Shown: piece by piece, positions 24,938 to 32,903 of the stretch | Layout: every line of letters starts with the position of its first letter | How positions within the stretch are numbered: position 1 is the stretch's first letter | NCBI GenBank assembly: GCA_016932505.1 | Contig: JAFGCT010000006.1 | Span: forward strand, 30,932 to 94,931 | Source: Candidatus Peregrinibacteria bacterium | GTDB lineage: Bacteria > Patescibacteriota > Gracilibacteria > UM-FILTER-43-11 | Length of the DNA: 64,000 bases | Direction of reading: 5' to 3' | Program-made: the position numbers and the translations under genes | Notes under the pieces: model-generated | Database searches by the model: none | What the model was told of the DNA's origin: nothing | Seen by the model: only the letters and a program-made list of their open reading frames with translations

Positions 24938-25576
24938 ATGAAATCAAAAGGTTTTATTCTTCGTTTATCTATAGTACTTGCAATGATTATTGCAACATTA
25001 TTCCTTTATCCAAAATTACCGGACATAATTCCAACTCATTGGAACTTCCAAGGTCAGCCAGATGATTGGGGAGCTAAGACATGGGCCGCATGGCTGATTC
25101 CTGGAATTTCATTATTGATGATTATTCTTTTTCCAATTCTTGCAAAAATCGATCCGCGCCATAAAAATTACAAAAAGTTTTGGGGAGTGTGGGAAATAAT
25201 CCAAACAATAATTATTGCATTTTTCGGTTTCATATATTTTATACAGTATTACATGACGCTATATCCGGAAAATCAAAATCTAATGCAACCCATAATGCTT
25301 TCGGCAGTCGGTTTACTTTTTATAGTGCTCGGAAACTACATGGGTAAAATTCGGCAGAATTATTTTGTAGGGATTAAAACTCCGTGGACATTAAACGATA
25401 AAGAAGTATGGCAAAAAACACATCGCGTCGGTGGATGGGCATTTGTAATAGCAGGAATTTTATATTTATTTGAAGCATGGACAGGTCTTTTTATCGGCCC
25501 AGTGTTTATTATAACTATTACAGGTGTAGTGGTAGTTCCAATTGTGTATTCTTACGTAATTTCGAAGAAGAACTAA
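24938..25576 (+). CDS. SdpI-family membrane protein
   Basis: 212 residues and about six membrane helices. The N-terminus RLSIVLAMIIATLFLYPKLPDIIPTHWNFQGQPDDWGAKTWAAWLIPG is the DUF1648-type signature of SdpI. The second half has GNYMGKIRQNYFVGIKTPWTLNDKEVWQKTHRVGGW, the other hallmark. In Bacillus it gives immunity to the SdpC toxin and signals to SdpR. Co-transcribed with the ArsR-type gene. Confidence 0.88.
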   Translation: MKSKGFILRLSIVLAMIIATLFLYPKLPDIIPTHWNFQGQPDDWGAKTWAAWLIPGISLLMIILFPILAKIDPRHKNYKKFWGVWEIIQTIIIAFFGFIYFIQYYMTLYPENQNLMQPIMLSAVGLLFIVLGNYMGKIRQNYFVGIKTPWTLNDKEVWQKTHRVGGWAFVIAGILYLFEAWTGLFIGPVFIITITGVVVVPIVYSYVISKKN

Positions 25577-25581
25577 ATAGT

Positions 25582-25610
25582 TTGACAATTATTAATATGA
25601 ATAGTAAACT
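25582..25610 (+). promoter_or_regulatory. Promoter of small basic protein 1
   Basis: TTGACA at 25582 and TAAACT at 25605, spacer 17 bp. The transcript would have a leader of about 140 nt containing a 9-bp hairpin (GAATATAGT/ACTATATTC, 25628-25661) and then the conserved leader. Confidence 0.6.
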
Positions 25611-25693
25611 CGCACTCTATCATTTTAGAATATAGTGTACTTTGTTAGTAATACTATATTCTTGATACAAATTATGTCATCTTGTTTTCAATT

Positions 25694-25749
25694 ATATCAC
25701 TGCACTTTCGCAGTGTTATAAATACCTCCGATATGGAGGAGATATGGAG
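25694..25749 (+). promoter_or_regulatory. Conserved two-hairpin 5' leader, copy 1
   Basis: ATATCACTGC-N6-GCAGTG forms hairpin 1; TTATAAATA links to hairpin 2, CCTCC-GATAT-GGAGG, whose right arm is a Shine-Dalgarno-like GGAGG. A further GGAG lies at 25746. Copy 2 at 26132 keeps both stems, the linker and the GGAGGAGA, with changes mainly in the loops. A riboswitch, thermometer or protein-binding leader is possible. Confidence 0.65.
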
Positions 25750-25755
25750 ATCACT

Positions 25756-25905
25756 ATGAGTGGAAAAAAAGAAGAGACTGGAAGAGGCCATACGTACTTA
25801 ATAAGAGGCGCAACCCCTGATCCACAAACTGCGATGGAGCAAAATATCAGGAATATGACGCCACCGAAAGACCGGCCGGAAAACCAGCCACAAAAACGTC
25901 GTTGA
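25756..25905 (+). CDS. Small basic protein 1 (49 aa)
   Basis: MSGKKEETGRGHTYLIRGAT... ending PENQPQKRR, hydrophilic, with Pro/Gln/Arg-rich C-terminus and no membrane segment. It is too short for the track. The ATG at 25756 has GGAG six bases upstream; an in-frame ATG at 25744 is possible but too close to its ribosome-binding site. It lies behind the conserved leader and before a terminator, which supports expression. Function unknown; nucleic acid or ribosome binding is only a guess from charge. Confidence 0.6.
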   Translation: MSGKKEETGRGHTYLIRGATPDPQTAMEQNIRNMTPPKDRPENQPQKRR

Positions 25906-25943
25906 TCTCAGAACAAGCCTCTAGTTAGAGGCAGGAAGACATG

Positions 25944-25977
25944 GAGGGGTGGGTCGAAAGGCCCACCACCTCGTTTT
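25944..25977 (+). terminator. Intrinsic terminator of small protein 1
   Basis: GC-rich stem GAGGGGTGGG / CCCACCACCTC with a short loop, then GTTTTT. Confidence 0.8.
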
Positions 25978-26131
25978 TAATAAATTTTTATGTTTGTACC
26001 TTTTAATATTTACCCTTATATATTTTAAAAGAAGAATTAATTGACTAAATAAGTCAAAATGTAGTAATTTATAAACTCTTATTTTCGGTATGCGGTATTT
26101 AAATATGTCCGTATTCCGGATGAGAAAAACA

Positions 26132-26183
26132 ATATCACTGCAAATTCGCAGTGTTATTTATACCTCCAGTGGAGGAGAAGGAG
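26132..26183 (+). promoter_or_regulatory. Conserved two-hairpin 5' leader, copy 2
   Basis: ATATCACTGC-N6-GCAGTG, TTATTTATA, then CCTCC-AGT-GGAGG followed by AGAAGGAG, the ribosome-binding site of the next ORF. Nearly identical to 25694-25742 although the coding sequences differ. A TTGACTaaatAAGTCAA motif at 26041 may be its promoter or operator. Confidence 0.65.
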
Positions 26184-26188
26184 TTGTT

Positions 26189-26380
26189 ATGTTTTTACCA
26201 GGTGAAAGACCAGGAAGACTGATGCAGTGCCTGATGGCAGGTGGAATGCCTACTGAAGAAGAACGACACAGGGCAAGAAAGCAGGAAGAAAGGGATTCTC
26301 AAAACTGGTATCGCGGGCGAGAAAGCGACGATGAGCGGCGAGAGCGCGAAGAAAGACAAGGCGTTCGACGGAGAAGATAG
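26189..26380 (+). CDS. Small Arg/Glu-rich protein 2 (63 aa)
   Basis: MFLPGERPGRLMQCLMAGGM then a highly charged helix with dense Arg/Glu (REREERQGVRRRR at the end). AAGGAG lies five bases before the ATG at 26189. The track start at 26090 reads through the structured leader and is rejected. It shares no clear sequence with small protein 1 beyond charge, but has the same leader. A GC-rich hairpin (GGGCGG/CCGCCC, about 26415-26435) follows. Function unknown. Confidence 0.6.
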   Translation: MFLPGERPGRLMQCLMAGGMPTEEERHRARKQEERDSQNWYRGRESDDERREREERQGVRRRR

Positions 26381-26442
26381 GCAATTCTAGTGGTCAGGTA
26401 ATGGAGGTTTATGGGGCGGGCTCTGCGGAGACCGCCCTCCAT

Positions 26443-26922
26443 TTAAATATGGCAAGAGCTCTGCCCTGTCTTTTGAAAATATTTCTGATGATACTCTTCC
26501 GCTTTATAAAATTCAGTGGCAGGTACAATCTCCGTAACAATTGGGTTGTCCCACTTTCCACTTTTATCCAATTCATCTTTTATTTTTTTTGCAGTTTCTT
26601 CCTGTTCTGATGTATGAAAAAATATGGATGATCTGTATTGATCGCCAATATCCGGACCCTGTTTATTAACAGTTGTTGGATTATGCATATTAAAGAATGC
26701 ATTGACCAATTCTTCGTAACTTATTTTATTTGAGTCATATTCGACTAATGTTGCCTCTGCATGTCCGGTGGTATGACTGCATACATCTTCATAGGTTGGA
26801 TTTTTAGTTTTACCTCCACTATAGCCTACTGTTGTTGAAATAACACCATCTAGCTTATCAAATGCATCTTGCACTCCCCAGAAACATCCTGCCGCAAATG
26901 TAGCTTTTTCTATTTTTTCCAT
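26443..26922 (-). CDS. msrA: Peptide methionine-(S)-S-oxide reductase
   Basis: Repairs methionine S-sulfoxide in proteins. 159 residues; [17 protein letters not shown] holds the catalytic Cys, [31 protein letters not shown] the substrate loop, and [13 protein letters not shown] the conserved Asp/Tyr. The C-terminal QSSCHI carries a likely resolving Cys for thioredoxin recycling; trxB is elsewhere in the window. It is convergent with small protein 2. Confidence 0.95.
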   Translation of the reverse strand: MEKIEKATFAAGCFWGVQDAFDKLDGVISTTVGYSGGKTKNPTYEDVCSHTTGHAEATLVEYDSNKISYEELVNAFFNMHNPTTVNKQGPDIGDQYRSSIFFHTSEQEETAKKIKDELDKSGKWDNPIVTEIVPATEFYKAEEYHQKYFQKTGQSSCHI

Positions 26923-26946
26923 ATATTGATTTTATCATAAATACAC

Positions 26947-26996
26947 AAACAAAAAAGCAAGCTACTGCCGGGAATGCAATTCTTGCTTTTTTGTTT
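26947..26996 (-). terminator. Terminator of tRNA-Ser
   Basis: Long hairpin AAACAAAAAAGCAAG / CTTGCTTTTTTGTTT immediately downstream of the minus-strand tRNA. The A/T tracts would work in both directions. Confidence 0.75.
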
Positions 26997-26997
26997 C

Positions 26998-27085
26998 TGG
27001 CGGAGAGACAGGGATTCGAACCCTGGGAACCTTGCGATTCAACAGTTTTCAAGACTGCCGCATTCGACCACTCTGCCATCTCTCC
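26998..27085 (-). tRNA. tRNA-Ser (TGA anticodon)
   Basis: Minus strand: acceptor GGAGAGA / TCTCTCC, anticodon loop CTTGAAA giving TGA (Ser), a long variable arm as expected for Ser, T loop GGTTCGAATCC, and encoded GCCA end. 88 nt. Confidence 0.94.
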
Positions 27086-27293
27086 ATCAGCACGAAAGAG
27101 TTTACGGAAGACGGACCAAAAAATCAAGTAAGTTATTACTGCTTGACTTATGCAAGTATTTAACATATAATTCCGTTGTAATCTCCTCAAGTTAGTTTTT
27201 TCTCTTAGTGAATGAAAGTGTCTACTTCTCATTGCATAATAGATCTAAGTTGCTCTGTAGGAAGTTCACATTTATTCATTAATTTTTCATTAA

Positions 27294-27551
27294 ATGGGAA
27301 ATAAATTATATGTAGGAAATCTTTCTTACAAATTAACTGACGAGGCTCTTAAAGAAGCTTTTGCTCAGGCTGGTACAGTTGAAGAAGCTGTGATTATTAC
27401 AGACAGAATGTCTGGAAGATCTAAAGGATTTGGTTTTATTACTATGTCTACCGGTGAAGAAGCTCAGGCTGCTATAGAAATGTGGCACGAAAAAGAGCTT
27501 GATGGTCGTAAGCTAATCGTTAACGAAGCTCGTCCACCAAGAGAGAGATAA
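27294..27551 (+). CDS. RRM-type RNA-binding protein
   Basis: 85 residues, a single RRM. RNP2 is KLYVGNLSY and RNP1 is RSKGFGFITM, with the aromatic residues for RNA stacking present. It ends in a short basic tail (ARPPRER). Such stand-alone RRM proteins are common in cyanobacteria and several other phyla and are often induced by cold; a role in RNA chaperoning is inferred. Strong terminator downstream. The 200-nt upstream gap is AT-rich, consistent with a leader. Confidence 0.92.
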   Translation: MGNKLYVGNLSYKLTDEALKEAFAQAGTVEEAVIITDRMSGRSKGFGFITMSTGEEAQAAIEMWHEKELDGRKLIVNEARPPRER

Positions 27552-27565
27552 TTTCTCCAATCAAC

Positions 27566-27602
27566 AAAAACAGCCTTTCGGTTCGCCGATTGGCTGTTTT
27601 TT
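27566..27602 (+). terminator. Intrinsic terminator of the RRM gene
   Basis: AACAGCC / GGCTGTT stem (16-nt loop with possible inner pairing) followed by a T run. Confidence 0.85.
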
Positions 27603-27618
27603 GATGTATAATCACAGC

Positions 27619-28167
27619 ATGACTAAAACAACAATATTAATCGAAGGCTACACATCTGGTGATACTGGCGGACGAAGCTGCTGTACAGTTACTTTGGTAC
27701 AGGATGGTGATATCAATATGATTATCGATCCTGGTACTACATCAAGTCAGCAGGTTCTAGTTGACGCACTAAAAAAAGAAAATCTATCAATTGAAGATAT
27801 CAATGTAGTTGGCATAACCCATGCTCATACGGATCACAACCGCAATGTAGGTATGTTCCAAAAGGCAAAGGTAATTGATTACTGGGGATGGTGGGAAGGC
27901 GATTTGTGGACTGAATCAAATGGCAGAGTATCGGATAACATCGAAATAATAAAAACTCCAGGTCACAGCGATGATAGTATTACTTTTCTTATCCAAACTG
28001 ATGACGGAATTACCGCAATTTGTGGTGATGTTTTTTGGAAGGAAAACGAACCTGAAAAAGACGCTTATGCTAATAATCTCAAAATGCTTGAAGCGAGTCG
28101 TCAATTGGTTTTAAAAAAAGCTGATTACATTATTCCGGGACATGGTAGAATGTATATTACTGGTTGA
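27619..28167 (+). CDS. Metallo-beta-lactamase-fold hydrolase (MBLAC1-like)
   Basis: 182 residues from the ATG at 27619. Zinc-binding motifs are GITHAHTDHNRN (HxHxDH), TPGHSDDSITF, CGDVFW and IPGHGRMY. DPGTTSSQQVLVDALKK after the first strands is typical of the MBLAC1-like small branch; the substrate is unknown. TATAAT at 27607-27612 lies only 6 nt before the ATG, which indicates a leaderless mRNA. The track start at 27601 would begin inside the upstream terminator. Confidence 0.85.
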   Translation: MTKTTILIEGYTSGDTGGRSCCTVTLVQDGDINMIIDPGTTSSQQVLVDALKKENLSIEDINVVGITHAHTDHNRNVGMFQKAKVIDYWGWWEGDLWTESNGRVSDNIEIIKTPGHSDDSITFLIQTDDGITAICGDVFWKENEPEKDAYANNLKMLEASRQLVLKKADYIIPGHGRMYITG

Positions 28168-28168
28168 A

Positions 28169-28299
28169 GACCTAGTGGGAGTCCTTGTAGGAGACCTGAT
28201 CGGTATCCTATAGGTCACCAACTAGGTCACCAACAAGAACCCCAATTAGTTCACCAACTAGGTCACCAACAAGAACCCCAATTAGTTCACCAATTAAAA
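28169..28299. repeat. 12-bp-period word array upstream of the VIT-family gene
   Basis: Two exact 36-bp units (28216-28251, 28252-28287), each made of three related 12-mers (CACCAACTAGGT, CACCAACAAGAA, CCCCAATTAGTT). They are preceded at 28169-28215 by degenerate 12-mers of the opposite sense (GACCTAGTGGGA, GTCCTTGTAGGA, GACCTGATCGGT). This is the same plan as the pabA leader array: inverted degenerate units, then direct units ending at a start codon. Confidence 0.85.
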
Positions 28300-28301
28300 T
28301 T

Positions 28302-28787
28302 ATGAAACTATCTTACGTAAAAGGAATAAGCTTTGGTCTTACTTCCGGAATCATTACCACACTTGGAATGATGGTTGGTCTTAATGCAGGAACGCATTCA
28401 ACCCTTGCTGTATTAGGCGGTATTCTTACAATCGCAATCGCAGATGCTTTTTCCGATGCGCTTGGTATTCATATTTCCGAAGAATCTTCAAATGCCAAGA
28501 ATAAAAAAGAGATATGGGAGTCAACAATAGCAACTTTTGTCGCCAAACTGGTATTCGCTCTTACATTTGTTATACCCGTTCTATTATTAAGTCTGGAAAT
28601 GGCAGTTATAGTAAGTATTATTTGGGGGCTTTTTATGCTTGGTTTACTTAGCTTTTTAATTGCGAAATCTCAAAAAGAACCCGTATGGCATGTTATTGGT
28701 GAGCACTGGGCAATAGCAATTTTGGTTATTGTCGCCACCCATAGTGTAGGTCATCTGATATCTTCTTATTTCGGTGAGCTAAGCTAA
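28302..28787 (+). CDS. VIT1/CCC1-family membrane protein (putative Fe/Mn transporter)
   Basis: 161 residues and about five membrane helices. The first helix has the family hallmark GISFGLTSGIITTLGMMVGL, and the second DAFSDALGIHISEES corresponds to the conserved acidic cluster at the cytoplasmic face. It is shorter than plant or yeast members and lacks the long metal-binding loop. Export or sequestration of Fe/Mn is known for the family; direction here is inferred. Its 3' end overlaps the convergent permease by 9 nt. Confidence 0.8.
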   Translation: MKLSYVKGISFGLTSGIITTLGMMVGLNAGTHSTLAVLGGILTIAIADAFSDALGIHISEESSNAKNKKEIWESTIATFVAKLVFALTFVIPVLLLSLEMAVIVSIIWGLFMLGLLSFLIAKSQKEPVWHVIGEHWAIAILVIVATHSVGHLISSYFGELS

Positions 28788-29723
28788 GAAATTAAACAGA
28801 TATCCAATCATAATTATTCCAACTGCTACAAGTCCAAAAAAAGTAGCGAGTAATTTAAAGCTGAGAATTCTTTTTAGCATAACTGCTTCTGGCAAACTAA
28901 GCCCTGCAATGCCCATCATAAAAGCAAGTGATGTACCAAGCGGAACGCCATTTGCGGTAATTGAAAATATAATCGGTACAACAGTAGAACACCCTGCATA
29001 TATAGGAACACCAACAATCGTAGCAATAGGCACAGAAAGAACCTCGAATTTACCAATTGTATTTGTAAAGAATTCTTGTGGAACATACCCGTGAATACCA
29101 GCTCCAATAGCAACTCCAACAATAATATAAGGAAGAAGCTTCTTAAATGTCCACCAACCAAAATTCAAAGCAAATTTCATCTTTTTTTCAAGCGTCTTAG
29201 GCATTTTACTTTCAAGTCTTTTTCCTTCAGCATCTTCTAAAATTACTTCTTTGTCCATTTTTAGCGCCCCAATAATCAGTCCGCCGGCAACACCCAAAAC
29301 AATACCAGAAAACGCATATAAAAAGGCTAATTTCCAACCAAAAAGTCCACCCATAACCACAAAAGCAACTTCGTTTACAAGTGGAGAAGTAATCAGAAAA
29401 GAAAATGCGATACCAAGCGGAAGTCTTGATTCAATAAAACCGATAAAAAGTGGAATCGATGAACATGAGCAAAAAGGCGTGACAGCACCAAACAAAGCTG
29501 CACCCAAATTTCCAAGTCCAAAAGGCAGTTTAAGAAGATTGTTCTTAAACTTATTTGGATCAAAAAATGACCTTAAAAATGCTATAACTGTTACAACTAC
29601 AAATATTAAAAACAGAATTTTAAATACATCATAAAAGAAATAATTGACTGTATCAGCTATTTTACTGCCATTAGTCAGATTAAAAAGATTATATGTGATG
29701 ATGCCTGCTATATATTGGAACAT
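28779..29723 (-). CDS. DUF318/ArsP-type permease
   Basis: 314 residues and about eight membrane helices in two blocks joined by a charged cytoplasmic loop (LKMDKEVILEDAEGKRLESKMPKTLEKKMK). VTPFCSCSSIPLFIGFIESRLPLGIAFSFLITSPLVNE carries the conserved CSCSS signature, and VPIYAGCSTVVPII is its counterpart in the second half. Members include ArsP, which exports organoarsenicals; no arsenic genes are nearby, so substrate is open. Confidence 0.88.
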   Translation of the reverse strand: MFQYIAGIITYNLFNLTNGSKIADTVNYFFYDVFKILFLIFVVVTVIAFLRSFFDPNKFKNNLLKLPFGLGNLGAALFGAVTPFCSCSSIPLFIGFIESRLPLGIAFSFLITSPLVNEVAFVVMGGLFGWKLAFLYAFSGIVLGVAGGLIIGALKMDKEVILEDAEGKRLESKMPKTLEKKMKFALNFGWWTFKKLLPYIIVGVAIGAGIHGYVPQEFFTNTIGKFEVLSVPIATIVGVPIYAGCSTVVPIIFSITANGVPLGTSLAFMMGIAGLSLPEAVMLKRILSFKLLATFFGLVAVGIIMIGYLFNFLA

Positions 29724-29727
29724 TTTT

Positions 29728-29852
29728 ATTACAAGATTAGTTATTATAAAATTACAAGATTATTTTGTGCTATATTTATACTACTTCAATATTACATTAA
29801 TTTTGTAATTTTGTAATAGTCCCGTTTATCGGGAAGTTTGTAATCTTGTAAT
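29728..29852. repeat. ATTACAAGATT word cluster
   Basis: ATTACAAGATT at 29728 and again near 29750, with the complement AATCTTGTAAT at 29842-29852 and TTTTGTAAT words between. A CCCG/CGGG hairpin sits at 29821-29833. The same 11-mer recurs at 35589-35615 and 49762-49802, always between genes. Confidence 0.65.
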
Positions 29853-29858
29853 AAAAAA

Positions 29859-30527
29859 ATGGACGTCAAAATCGAATCATCATGGAAACAAGTCCTTCAA
29901 GAAGAGTTTGATAAGCCTTATTTTAAGCAACTAACAGACTTCATTCGCATTGAATACAGGTCAAAAACCGTTTTTCCTCCACCAAGGAACCTCTTCAAAG
30001 CATTTGATTTATGCCCTTTTGATAAAGTTAAAGTAGTTATACTTGGTCAGGATCCATATCACGGACCAAATCAGGCACATGGCCTTTGTTTTTCCGTAAA
30101 TCAGGGGGTGCCAATGCCACCATCTCTCGTAAACATATATAAAGAAATAAAATCCGATATTGGAGGTGAAATACCAGCTCACGGAAATCTTGAACACTGG
30201 GCTACCCAGGGAGTTTTTTTATTAAATGCTATTCTCTCCGTTGTTGCCGGAATGCCGACTTCTCACCAAAAAAAAGGCTGGGAAGAGTTTACTGATGCGG
30301 TAATTCGTATCATTGCTGAAAAAAAGGAACACGTGGTTTTTATGCTTTGGGGTGCCTATGCTCAGAGTAAAGAATGGATGATAGACGATAAAAAACATCT
30401 AATTTTAAAAGCGCCACATCCATCTCCACTTTCTGCTCATCGTGGGTTTTTGGGTTGTAAACATTTTAGTAAAGCGAATGAGTATTTGAAAGAAAAAGGA
30501 TTGGAAGAAATTAATTGGATAGAGTGA
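29859..30527 (+). CDS. ung: Uracil-DNA glycosylase, family 1
   Basis: Removes uracil from DNA. 222 residues; KVVILGQDPYHGPNQAHGLCFSV is the water-activating loop with the catalytic Asp, GVFLLNAILSV follows, and the C-terminal PHPSPLSAHRGFLGCKHFSKANEYL is the DNA-intercalation loop with the catalytic His. All family-1 motifs are intact. No Shine-Dalgarno. Shares a bidirectional terminator with the convergent subtilase. Confidence 0.96.
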   Translation: MDVKIESSWKQVLQEEFDKPYFKQLTDFIRIEYRSKTVFPPPRNLFKAFDLCPFDKVKVVILGQDPYHGPNQAHGLCFSVNQGVPMPPSLVNIYKEIKSDIGGEIPAHGNLEHWATQGVFLLNAILSVVAGMPTSHQKKGWEEFTDAVIRIIAEKKEHVVFMLWGAYAQSKEWMIDDKKHLILKAPHPSPLSAHRGFLGCKHFSKANEYLKEKGLEEINWIE

Positions 30528-30553
30528 AAAGACCGAAAGGAGTTCGGTCTTTT
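30527..30553. terminator. Bidirectional terminator between ung and subtilase
   Basis: AAAAGACCGAA / TTCGGTCTTTT with a 5-nt loop. Confidence 0.85.
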
Positions 30554-30563
30554 CTGAATGAGG

Positions 30564-32249
30564 TTATAGGTGTATAAGGTAAGTTTTTGCCTCATTAACG
30601 AGCATTGAACCATTTTGAAGTTCGTTAATAACTTCCATATCATGTCCAGGCATTTGCGTAAGGATTTTTAAATACATATCAATAGTATTTATCTCATGAA
30701 GTATTAATTCTATCGACACTTGATTTTTTCTGAATAGAGAAAGATCTAATCTTAGCCTTTCTCTTTCAGCAATAAAATAATAAACAAAATCATCATAGTC
30801 CACGTCGTTTTCGTATGCAAACATAAGAATTGCTACAGGTACAGGTACGCCATTTGGACACGGAAAAGAGAAAGGATTTGGAACCTCCACATGAATGCTG
30901 GGGGGTAGGCGTGATTCTGGTGGTGGTGTGTCGGGGATTCCAATTAATCCATAATAACCTTGTTGGGATCGGGCTAGCTCTTCCGCTCTTTCTTTAGCTA
31001 AGGCAATACGCTCCCTTCTTGGAAGCCAAGGTTCGCTTGGAGGACTTGTCTCTGGAGGGGCAAGCAAAACCCGAAAGAAATCAGCAATTTCCGAAGGACT
31101 TGGAAATAAAGGCCCATCACTTGCTCCAAAAAAGAGTCGTAATATGCCAATTAGAACCAGAAAGATACTAAGTCCGAAAATAATTCCAAAAGCATATTGT
31201 TTCCATGAAATGCCACCAACTAAATCACCTTCTTTGTAACTCCTGTCAATTGATTGAAGGGTGGAAACTGGATTTAGTGCACCTGCTCCAAGAGAATGTG
31301 TATCTTCTGATAAATACATTGCATAACTCTTGATGATGCTGACCTTGTCCATTTCTTCATCCTTTGCCAGTTTAAACATGTTTACAAGAAGAGCAGTAAC
31401 TCGAGGTGTCGCAAAAGATGTACCTTTAACAGAGATGCTTGATGCACCAAGTTCTTTCTTATAATCTCCTTCGGCACATACATCTACATATTTTCCATAA
31501 TTGGAATAAGATGTCTTTTTGCCATTCCCATCATGTGCAGCAACAGAAATAACATTGGGATGTGCAGCAGGGTAAGTACGCATATCAGTGTTCTCATTTC
31601 CTGCGGATGCGACCATTTCAACACCTTTTCCAACAAGCTCTTCTATCTTCCGGTCTATCGTCTCTTGCATTTTAAAGTCATCGATTGAAAATTGACCTGC
31701 CACTTCTTCTTGTTGGATATATTGTGTTTTAAGAAGATTAAATAATCCATCTCCGATTTCATTTCTACTTCTTCCAATTATTTCCAGTGAGAAATCTTCC
31801 TCAGCTCTTTTGCGAATTGTGTCATTTTCACTAAGTAATTCCATATAAAAGTGGCGGGAACCTCCAAAGCTCATGTTGACCACGATTTTTTCATCAGGGT
31901 GCTCATCAGCATACTTGTTAATACGCTTTAGAGCATCAAGATATTTCTTGTCATCAATGACAACCATATTCTCCATTTTATCTGTTTCTTCATTTTTTAC
32001 ACGGATGACCTTATCAAGATCAAAAGTAAAAAAGTGGTCTGGACTTGAGTTCTTCCTGATTATCTCCTGGATAATCCTGCCGTGGGTGAACTCTTCAAAT
32101 ACAATTTCCTTTCTTTGTTCAGGCGTCAGAATACTGACAGAGTCCAAAATAAAGACTGTGACAGTTGGATACTTTTCACACCCGAAAGAAATAAGTCCAA
32201 GAAGGATGACGAGTAAAATCATTAAAGCTCTTGTAATAGACGTTCTCAT
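30564..32249 (-). CDS. Membrane-anchored S8 (subtilisin-like) serine protease, probable lipoprotein
   Basis: 561 residues. Signal sequence with a probable lipobox ending at Cys24 (GLISFGCEK). Likely catalytic Asp36 (FILDSVS) and His56 (FTHGRII), the oxyanion Asn in VVNMSFGG, VASAGNENTDM, and the Ser in VKGTSFATPRVTALL. There is no propeptide between the lipid-modified Cys and Asp36, which is very compact. A second membrane helix (about 372-392, YAFGIIFGLSIFLVLIGILRLFFG) leads to a Pro-rich tail of about 170 residues. With both ends membrane-bound the protease would stay at the envelope. AATTCTCCTTA just upstream (minus strand TAAGGAGAATT) is a Shine-Dalgarno. Confidence 0.85.
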   Translation of the reverse strand: MRTSITRALMILLVILLGLISFGCEKYPTVTVFILDSVSILTPEQRKEIVFEEFTHGRIIQEIIRKNSSPDHFFTFDLDKVIRVKNEETDKMENMVVIDDKKYLDALKRINKYADEHPDEKIVVNMSFGGSRHFYMELLSENDTIRKRAEEDFSLEIIGRSRNEIGDGLFNLLKTQYIQQEEVAGQFSIDDFKMQETIDRKIEELVGKGVEMVASAGNENTDMRTYPAAHPNVISVAAHDGNGKKTSYSNYGKYVDVCAEGDYKKELGASSISVKGTSFATPRVTALLVNMFKLAKDEEMDKVSIIKSYAMYLSEDTHSLGAGALNPVSTLQSIDRSYKEGDLVGGISWKQYAFGIIFGLSIFLVLIGILRLFFGASDGPLFPSPSEIADFFRVLLAPPETSPPSEPWLPRRERIALAKERAEELARSQQGYYGLIGIPDTPPPESRLPPSIHVEVPNPFSFPCPNGVPVPVAILMFAYENDVDYDDFVYYFIAERERLRLDLSLFRKNQVSIELILHEINTIDMYLKILTQMPGHDMEVINELQNGSMLVNEAKTYLIHL

Positions 32250-32903
32250 TTTTAATTCTCCTTATATGTTATTTGGCCAAAGCCAATTGTTTTAATCGTT
32301 TATAGTTATAACCTCAGATTTCAATGACCAGTCATTATTACACTCCAAAATGTGACGCAATAAGACAAGGGGCCTTTTGCAAGGGTGATACTATAAACTA
32401 TAAAAGTATTTTTTACAAGGGCATATATTTATTAAAAATTTATTGTGTTAATGAAGAAAAAACATTGACAAAAAGCCAAAAAGCTTATAATATATACAAC
32501 CTGTAATTCTAAAATGGGATAATATGCCCAAATTAAAATTTATCAATTACAAGTTGATCATTTAAAACATTGGGTTTTGCGCTGGGACATCCCTTTTTTA
32601 TTATTGATCTTCTTGTGTTCGCCTTTCCTTTGTGTTGATGACAACATATATTCGATTAATGTTGTACGATTAATGATTTATGTTCGTAAATCGTTCAACA
32701 TAAAACGTAAATCGAAACAGAAATAGGCATCGTCGGCACCAATGAAAGGCAAAATACAGTGGGGTTAATATAGAAGGGAGGATTCCCCCAGTGCAAAGAT
32801 ATTTTAGTAATTAATTTCTAAATACATACATCTTTTTTAAAAAACCGGACCGTCACAGACGGTCACAAAGATTGCACCAGAAATGGTGTAGAAGGAGGAT
32901 AGA
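32250..32903 (+). promoter_or_regulatory. 654-nt intergenic region with promoter and long structured leader
   Basis: No gene seen. TTGACA at 32465 with TATAAT at 32486 (15 bp) or TAATAT at 32488 (17 bp) is a likely promoter for the lipoprotein, giving a leader of about 400 nt. Degenerate CGATTAATG-type words lie at 32650-32720. A tiny GTG frame (MQRYFSN) follows a GGGAGG near 32776. Hairpins GACCGTC/GACGGTC and CACCA/TGGTG lie at about 32849-32888, just before AAGGAGG and the ATG. Confidence 0.5.

Noticed and set aside
26858-27232. 124-residue minus-strand ORF across tRNA-Ser
   Set aside because: It reads through the tRNA gene and its terminator.
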